From: Trichoplax sp. H2
Taxonomy: Eukaryota; Placozoa; Uniplacotomia; Trichoplacea
DNA: 64,000 nt
NCBI GenBank assembly: GCA_003344405.1
Contig: NOWV01000014.1
Coordinates: 558,001 to 622,000 of the forward strand
Direction of reading: 5' to 3'
The position numbers were made by a program, and so were the translations under genes. The notes beneath the pieces were generated by a model. It had not been told where the DNA came from. It did not search any database and saw only the letters and a list, made by a program, of their open reading frames with translations. Shown piece by piece: positions 59,001 through 64,000 of the stretch. Numbering within the stretch: the stretch's first letter is position 1; each line of letters starts with the position of its first letter.

Positions 59001-62000
59001 TTCTCTCCAGTGATTCCAATATTGATATACCCAACCCTGGAAATAACAGAAATACTTAACAGATTTCCTTCTGCAGAAAATCATTTTTCATATACTTACA
59101 AAAGAGAGGCAAAAAACGAGCCGTACAGCTCTTAATCGCACATTATAGTAGTACAGTATAGCACTATACGTGCATATTACATACCCGATATCTAAGTAAC
59201 AAATGCTATCAAAATTTACACTACAAACTTTTACAGATAATGTACCAACGTCCCTGATTTCCGTCAGTGTTAATTAACGCACCACCATTTCTGTTACATT
59301 TATATTTAAATATCTACAAAGTACTTCGATGCAAGCATAGAATCTGCAGATACGTATAAACAATTCTTAACTTTCGGATGCCTATATCATGAAGCCTTTA
59401 GTCATAGTTAAAATGTTATTGTTATTCAGCTTTATTTTATTTACACTATATGAAAGTAATGAACGCACTAACATATTATAACTTTAGTTGCAGAATAATT
59501 GCCATAGGTAACAATTTTAGTTTAATTAACCCATGCAATTATGAACCCTAGAAGCCGGTGTCCCTGATCGGGCCCCGTTTCAAAAGGTATGAAAAGTTTT
59601 AGGTGACAAACGATATTTCATTAATTTTGGTACTCCTAGAAGCTGTTAATAAGGAATTAACGAAAATTTTATAGTCACTTTATCCGAATCAATATGGTAT
59701 GTACTGTATACGAGTACACTTGTCTGTACTGTAGTAGTATTAAATTCCTGTTGTATTATTAAGGCAAATTTCTAAACGCTTCGTAGAATGTGATAAAACC
59801 TCCATTAACTCAAGATGCCCTACATCTTTTTGTTCACTAGCTAATATAATGATAGAAGATTACCTAAGTTGATTCCTGATCGGATCAGCTCATCTAAATA
59901 TATGCCCAATACTGTACAATCGTATAGAAAAATATTATTGATATGCCACATTTGTTATAAACCCGAAAAACGTCTATTGTCATTGCTAGGGAAATGTCAA
60001 TAAGAATCTTACTCGTTTTATATAGCAGTTTTTGCACAGCTAAAATTAGCGAAGATTAAATTAAGATTTTTAAATGGTTTCATATTACCGGTACAAGCAT
60101 CAGTATGCCAATTTTTGTAATTTAAAGATCTAGATTGCAATATATTAGGTTCAAAGGTGGACAAAATATTTTGGTGGCCGCCGATGTACAAGGATTTTCA
60201 TTCATTCGGTTTTTTATATAACTACTGTAATTGCCTATATATTACCGATAAATTATTGATTCCCTATATGCAAAACCCAGGACTATGTGAGCTACGAAGT
60301 GAATACATAAGGTAGAACAAAGTGATCTAAAGATAGATACGAATTTGGTCATAAAAAATTTAAATTTGACCTCGTTACGGGCGGTAAGCATTATACGGGT
60401 ATACGCGTGCACAAGTATTTCGATCTATTTAGATGAATAGAACACGGTATAACTTCAGATGGTTCAAAGCCGCAGGTACTCGTAGACTGATAGATATTGT
60501 GAAAAAAATAGCGATTTGTTAAATCTGTAACTAGATACACAGCCATGTTCATTACTTTATGGTTTACAGCGTTTGTAATCCTAGTTTAAAAGATCGCTAA
60601 TATAGCTGTGATAATACTGAGTAGTATATCGCACCTAGACATGAAATGGTGAATTATAGGAGTAATAGAAGTAACTAAAGAAAAGCACGCAAATTTTTTA
60701 AAGTATGGTATATCAATGTACATAGGTACAGAATATTATCGAGTAATTTAAAGCTTACCGTAATCAGCTGTTGTATTTTGATGAAAGTTTTGCAATTCGT
60801 TAAAGATGGCTTCGGATGTTGCTTCCAGCTTATCGACTGCAGCCTTTACTTGCTATAGGTTGTTAAAGAGGAGGATATCAACTGATTAAGGAGTTGGTCG
60901 TAATTATAATAATATTCATAAACGATTTTATATCTGTACGCAACATAATATAGTACTGATATCAGTCGTCCCTAAATCGATTTATACATAATTATTTTCA
61001 TCATGCCAAATTTATGTACTTCTAGTTTACGATCAATATTTATAAATATACGGGTCCTGTATGTTAATTACTAGGTTTGTTTGAAATTTATGTACAGGAT
61101 GTACAAAATTATGAGCCTACAGCAATTTTGCTTGTACAGTAGCGTCGCTTTCGGTCGTTCATATAAAATCTGAGCACCACACACAGCTAGTCAAGGTCTA
61201 CTTAAACAATGTGATGGGTAATATATCTACATAGCCATCTTTAATTTAGAGTTTGCAACATGCAGGTGTCAGATTACAGTAATGGCTCCTGATATAAGAT
61301 TATACCTTAATTTATCGCATAGCTACGCAAAGTACCACTTCCTAAATTTTTTTTCGTAAAATAGACGACTCTGACAGTACCTTGCATGGATGCATGCAAC
61401 ATAGCTTGATAATGGATGCTCGTAGTATGCATGAAACTAGAACTTTCGGATTAACTTGATCCAAACTTTCTACTGTTATGATAGGCAATACAGCAAGATA
61501 TCGTTCTGACTGTTTCTGGTCTGGAGTTTGCTTGCTATATCGAGCTATCAGATCGTGCATATCAACTCTTCCAGTTTGCATCTACTTTGGCGCGGTGTAG
61601 CAACATTCCTGCAGGCAGAATGCACGTGCACCAATTCCTGTACATTGCATAGAGCTTAGTAAAGTGAGCTCCTTGTTTGTTTGCTTTTACTGCTTGCCAA
61701 TATAGTAATACTCGTATACCGATGTGATTGTTTGAATCTTAATTAAACCCTGGGATTAGACTAGCTAGCTGCTAACATCAATTTTCCAAGATTGCATCCT
61801 ATAGTTGTACTTGTGCAAGAAAATAGTTTTAACTTTATGCGATACGTGCTTGGAAGTGGATAAACCAACAATGTTGCATAATGTATTAAACTGCAGACTG
61901 CAATGCAAGACACCGATATTGGCAAGTCTTGGCAGTAGCGAGTTTACTTCATTATTCTGCTATCAAATGCATGATTCGTTCGGTATGATACAGTAATAGG

Positions 62001-62269
62001 GGTAGGATCAGCTACAGAAGGAAATCTTCAAGTAGATCGAGAAGGACAACAAATTTAACGTTGCATATGCGACCGTTATGTACTACCCACTGATGAACAT
62101 TTTAAGCTGAACATTGTGCTGATAGAACCTAGTATAGCAATCAATTTTAACTACTATGACGCTGTCAAGCTATAGTAGCTCCTTTTCTAACCTCCTTAAC
62201 AGAATGCAAGGTATCCAACTCCAGCTTGAGTTCGTTAAATGCAGCTTCCACACTTTCTTTGGAATCCAT
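56009..62269 (-). CDS. TSN: Translin, RNA/ssDNA-binding subunit of C3PO; 6 exons, complete
   Basis: Translin forms octamers and, with TRAX, the C3PO endoribonuclease that clears RISC passenger strands and processes tRNA fragments; TRAX supplies catalysis. Exons on minus: 62192-62269, 60759-60852, 57021-57117, 56766-56881, 56328-56407, 56009-56221. Total 678 nt, 225 residues (human 228). Exons 1-2 form the N-terminal helices. Diagnostic blocks are KTFPLSDYYRYADHWHHIMQ, MEEDTLVTRDQVAQLLG, KADGFHITLEDYLQGVLLL, PAELTRIAVNCV, EDYQRPIKIASF, MLNLKNDALRRKYDGLKYEV and KKAEGIVYDMKIRR. They line up with human YYRFHEHW, ETLVTRE, KGFHLDVEDYLSGVL, LKNDSLRKRYDGLKYDVKK and VVYDLSIRGF. The C-terminus is cut short relative to human (ends RRLIPSS). 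The exon 5 donor GTAAGA was preferred over a GTAATT 12 nt further on because it gives the right spacing. A 3.6 kb intron separates exons 2 and 3. Confidence 0.96.
58991..59023. repeat. Perfect inverted repeat (11-bp arms, 11-nt loop) in a translin intron
   Basis: AATATTGGAAT at 58991-59001 and ATTCCAATATT at 59013-59023. The arms contain CCAAT-like cores. It is located in translin intron 2. Function unknown. Confidence 0.7.
61342..61581 (-). other. 79-codon open frame inside translin intron 1
   Basis: The frame begins MQTGRVDMHDLIARYSKQ, and its first half is polar and protein-like. The second half is Cys/Ile/Leu-rich. Translin exons 1 and 2 join in phase without it, so it is not a constitutive exon. 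No family is recognised. It could be an alternative exon, a nested gene or chance. Confidence 0.15.
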
Positions 62270-62644
62270 TTCCTGATTCAAGATTGATATACTGGTGTTC
62301 AAGAAGAATAGAAGAAGGTATTACTTAATACAGGTTCAGCTTTCTTCCTTAGCTATATCAAAAGTTCTAAAGTTTCTATGGGTTGCCAAGCGTAGTTTCT
62401 GTACTCTACCTACTAAAATTCCAGCGGTTTACCACGGTATATTGATGTATCATACAGTACTACCCAGGCTATAGTTACTTCTATTAAAGTAAGGCCAATT
62501 ACGGACTGCCGACTGATCTTTTAAGTAGGCCCTAGTAACGCATGCGCATGCGATTGCCATGGCAATATCACTCATCGAATTCATTTCGAGTGATATATTT
62601 ATATTCAATATAAACTTTCTGATCATGATTAACTCTAAAATAAG
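62270..62644. promoter_or_regulatory. Head-to-head promoter region of TSN and the downstream + gene
   Basis: The two start codons face away from each other 375 bp apart. CGCATGCGCATGCG at 62539-62552 fits the NRF1 palindrome (GCGCATGCGC type). Directly after it, ATTGCCATGGCAAT at 62553-62566 is a perfect palindrome close to the RFX X-box GTTGCCATGGCAAC. Next to that, ATATCACT...AGTGATAT with CGAA/TTCG forms a bulged hairpin at 62567-62598. Motifs are seen directly; binding is inference from known consensus sites. Confidence 0.6.
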
Positions 62645-64000
62645 ATGAAGTCCAACAAGTCCCCACGTACGTTGCCATCTACAGAGAAGGTAATTTATCT
62701 ATCTTTATTTTAGATTAAGATATTCGACTCCGTACCCATCAGTAGCAGCTGGGAATAGATTAACAAAGGAAAGCATAATTTTAATTTTAATATTTCACTT
62801 CATGAAATGTCGGTCTATGGCATAGCAATCGCTCAGCTATACGTTGTCTACTATTGATTGCTAATACATACGTGTGCCAGAATACGCTGTAATAAGTAGT
62901 CGTTAGAAGATTTTAATAGGATTACATTATTTATTTATTGCAGCTTTAAATTGGACTATATTCATGATCTTCAGATACGCTGTTCAAATCAGTTGTTCCT
63001 ATAATTTCTTACTGCTATATAGCTAAGTACTCGTATGAAAGGATGATTGTAATACCAAAGGGTTGATTAAGCTAAAGACATTAAGATAAGTGCCATAGAG
63101 ATTTAGAATGTGGCAATTTATCAATCGTTTGATAAGTTTACGTTTATTAATTAATAATTATATAACTGATGATCCCTAGTAATCTAAGGGAACAGCTACT
63201 GAACTTGTGATATGCTTTACATCGTACTCAAACTTACTGATCAATATATAGTAGTAGTTCTGATGATAATGATGACAATTATTAATGAGTGGAGCTACAT
63301 CGTAGGTAGTAATAAGACAGTCTATCAATTCCTTTCAATCCAGCTAATGATTCTACCGCTAGGTCGTATGCAGCGTTCGTCTGACCATAGCTAGCATAAG
63401 TAGATATAGTTAATGAATATGCTCGTAATCATTCCTGTTAAAGCTGTAAATTGAACAATAATGTAACTTTATTGTTAATAGAAAGATAACCTTACGTGGA
63501 CTGCTGTTGCTCTACAAGATCACCTTGTTCGATCATTATCATTAAACGATCCCTTGAATAACAGAAAATCTTATGTAAGTCCGAAAAAGTCTACCAGGAA
63601 AACAAAGGCGGTTTCTAAGATTGATACCGGGGTTAAAAAACCGACACCTAAAAAGACACTAAATACGGCAAGCCATGAGAAGGAATATGTAATCGAATCG
63701 AGAAGTAAACCCCTTACTTTAGGTAAATGATTTATTTTTAAAACTATTTTTGTACTGTTAGAAATTTAGTATAATTAAACCATACTCTTTATCATATAAT
63801 CTGTGCCATTATTGCATCACTATTACTATTATAACCTACGCTGCATCCTCACAGATGTAGTCATTATTCACGGCTAAATATAGTAAATATGATCTAGACT
63901 TTATCCAAGTAATCTTATCTGTACCTTCACAGCAAGTACGACTATAAATTAAGATTTTATTTCATGAGCTAATATTTATAAGTTAGCCCTTATTTTGGAT
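62645..64000 (+). CDS. Unrecognised lysine-rich protein, first two exons (cut by the window end)
   Basis: Exon 1 is 62645-62689 (MKSNKSPRTLPSTEK, then GTAATT). Exon 2 is 63482-63722 (starts KDNLTWTAVALQDHLV, ends KPLTL, then GTAAAT). Phase 0 joins them in frame, and exon 2 stays open for 80 codons and ends in phase 1. That gives 95 residues plus one base, continuing beyond the window. The sequence is rich in Lys, Ser and Thr with KKSTRKTK and KKPTPKKT patches, so it is probably disordered and basic. I do not recognise the family. The start lies near an X-box-like site, which in animals often marks ciliary or centrosomal genes, so a ciliary role is a guess. 63723-64000 is intron. Confidence 0.6.

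Overview
The window is AT-rich eukaryotic DNA carrying compact, intron-containing animal genes. Every intron I rebuilt is GT-AG and most are 60 to 400 bp. The gene set is strictly animal: a PEA3-type ETS factor, a semaphorin with thrombospondin repeats, a sclerostin-like cystine-knot protein, cullin-1 and translin. Base composition, intron size and the mix of families suggest an early-branching invertebrate. A placozoan such as Trichoplax is my best guess, but this is inference, not shown by the sequence. There is nothing bacterial: no operons, CRISPR or tRNA that I could see.

Layout. 1-1216: upstream DNA. 1217-5309 (+): three-exon ETS factor of the ETV1/4/5 type. 5310-13535: about 8 kb with no gene found, one tandem duplication and one perfect hairpin. 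13536-19698 (-): complete 22-exon cullin-1. 19699-25429: a somewhat GC-richer stretch with several local duplications and a few doubtful small ORFs, including a six-cysteine secreted-protein candidate. 25430-27039 (-): two-exon secreted cystine-knot protein like sclerostin/SOSTDC1. 27040-35440: gene-poor, with one 35-codon signal-peptide-like ORF. 35441-50473 (-): 21-exon class 5 semaphorin with a 5.6 kb intron 1. 50474-56008: no gene seen, two palindromic elements. 56009-62269 (-): six-exon translin. 62270-62644: short head-to-head promoter region with an NRF1-like palindrome and an X-box-like palindrome. 62645-64000 (+): first two exons of an unrecognised lysine-rich protein that runs off the window.

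The genes do not form one pathway. The ETS factor acts in the nucleus downstream of receptor/MAPK signalling. Cullin-1 scaffolds SCF ubiquitin ligases. The cystine-knot protein and the semaphorin are extracellular signalling molecules. Translin is an RNA/ssDNA-binding subunit of the C3PO complex. All five main coding frames were rebuilt exon by exon from family similarity, splice sites and phase. Each closes in frame: 455, 792, 168, 1058 and 225 codons before the stop.

I found no clearly new multi-gene system. The best leads are the six-cysteine ORF, the sclerostin-type ligand in what looks like an early animal, the duplication cluster at 17.9-23.1 kb with its recurring TACAGTAC motif, and the X-box/NRF1 bidirectional promoter.
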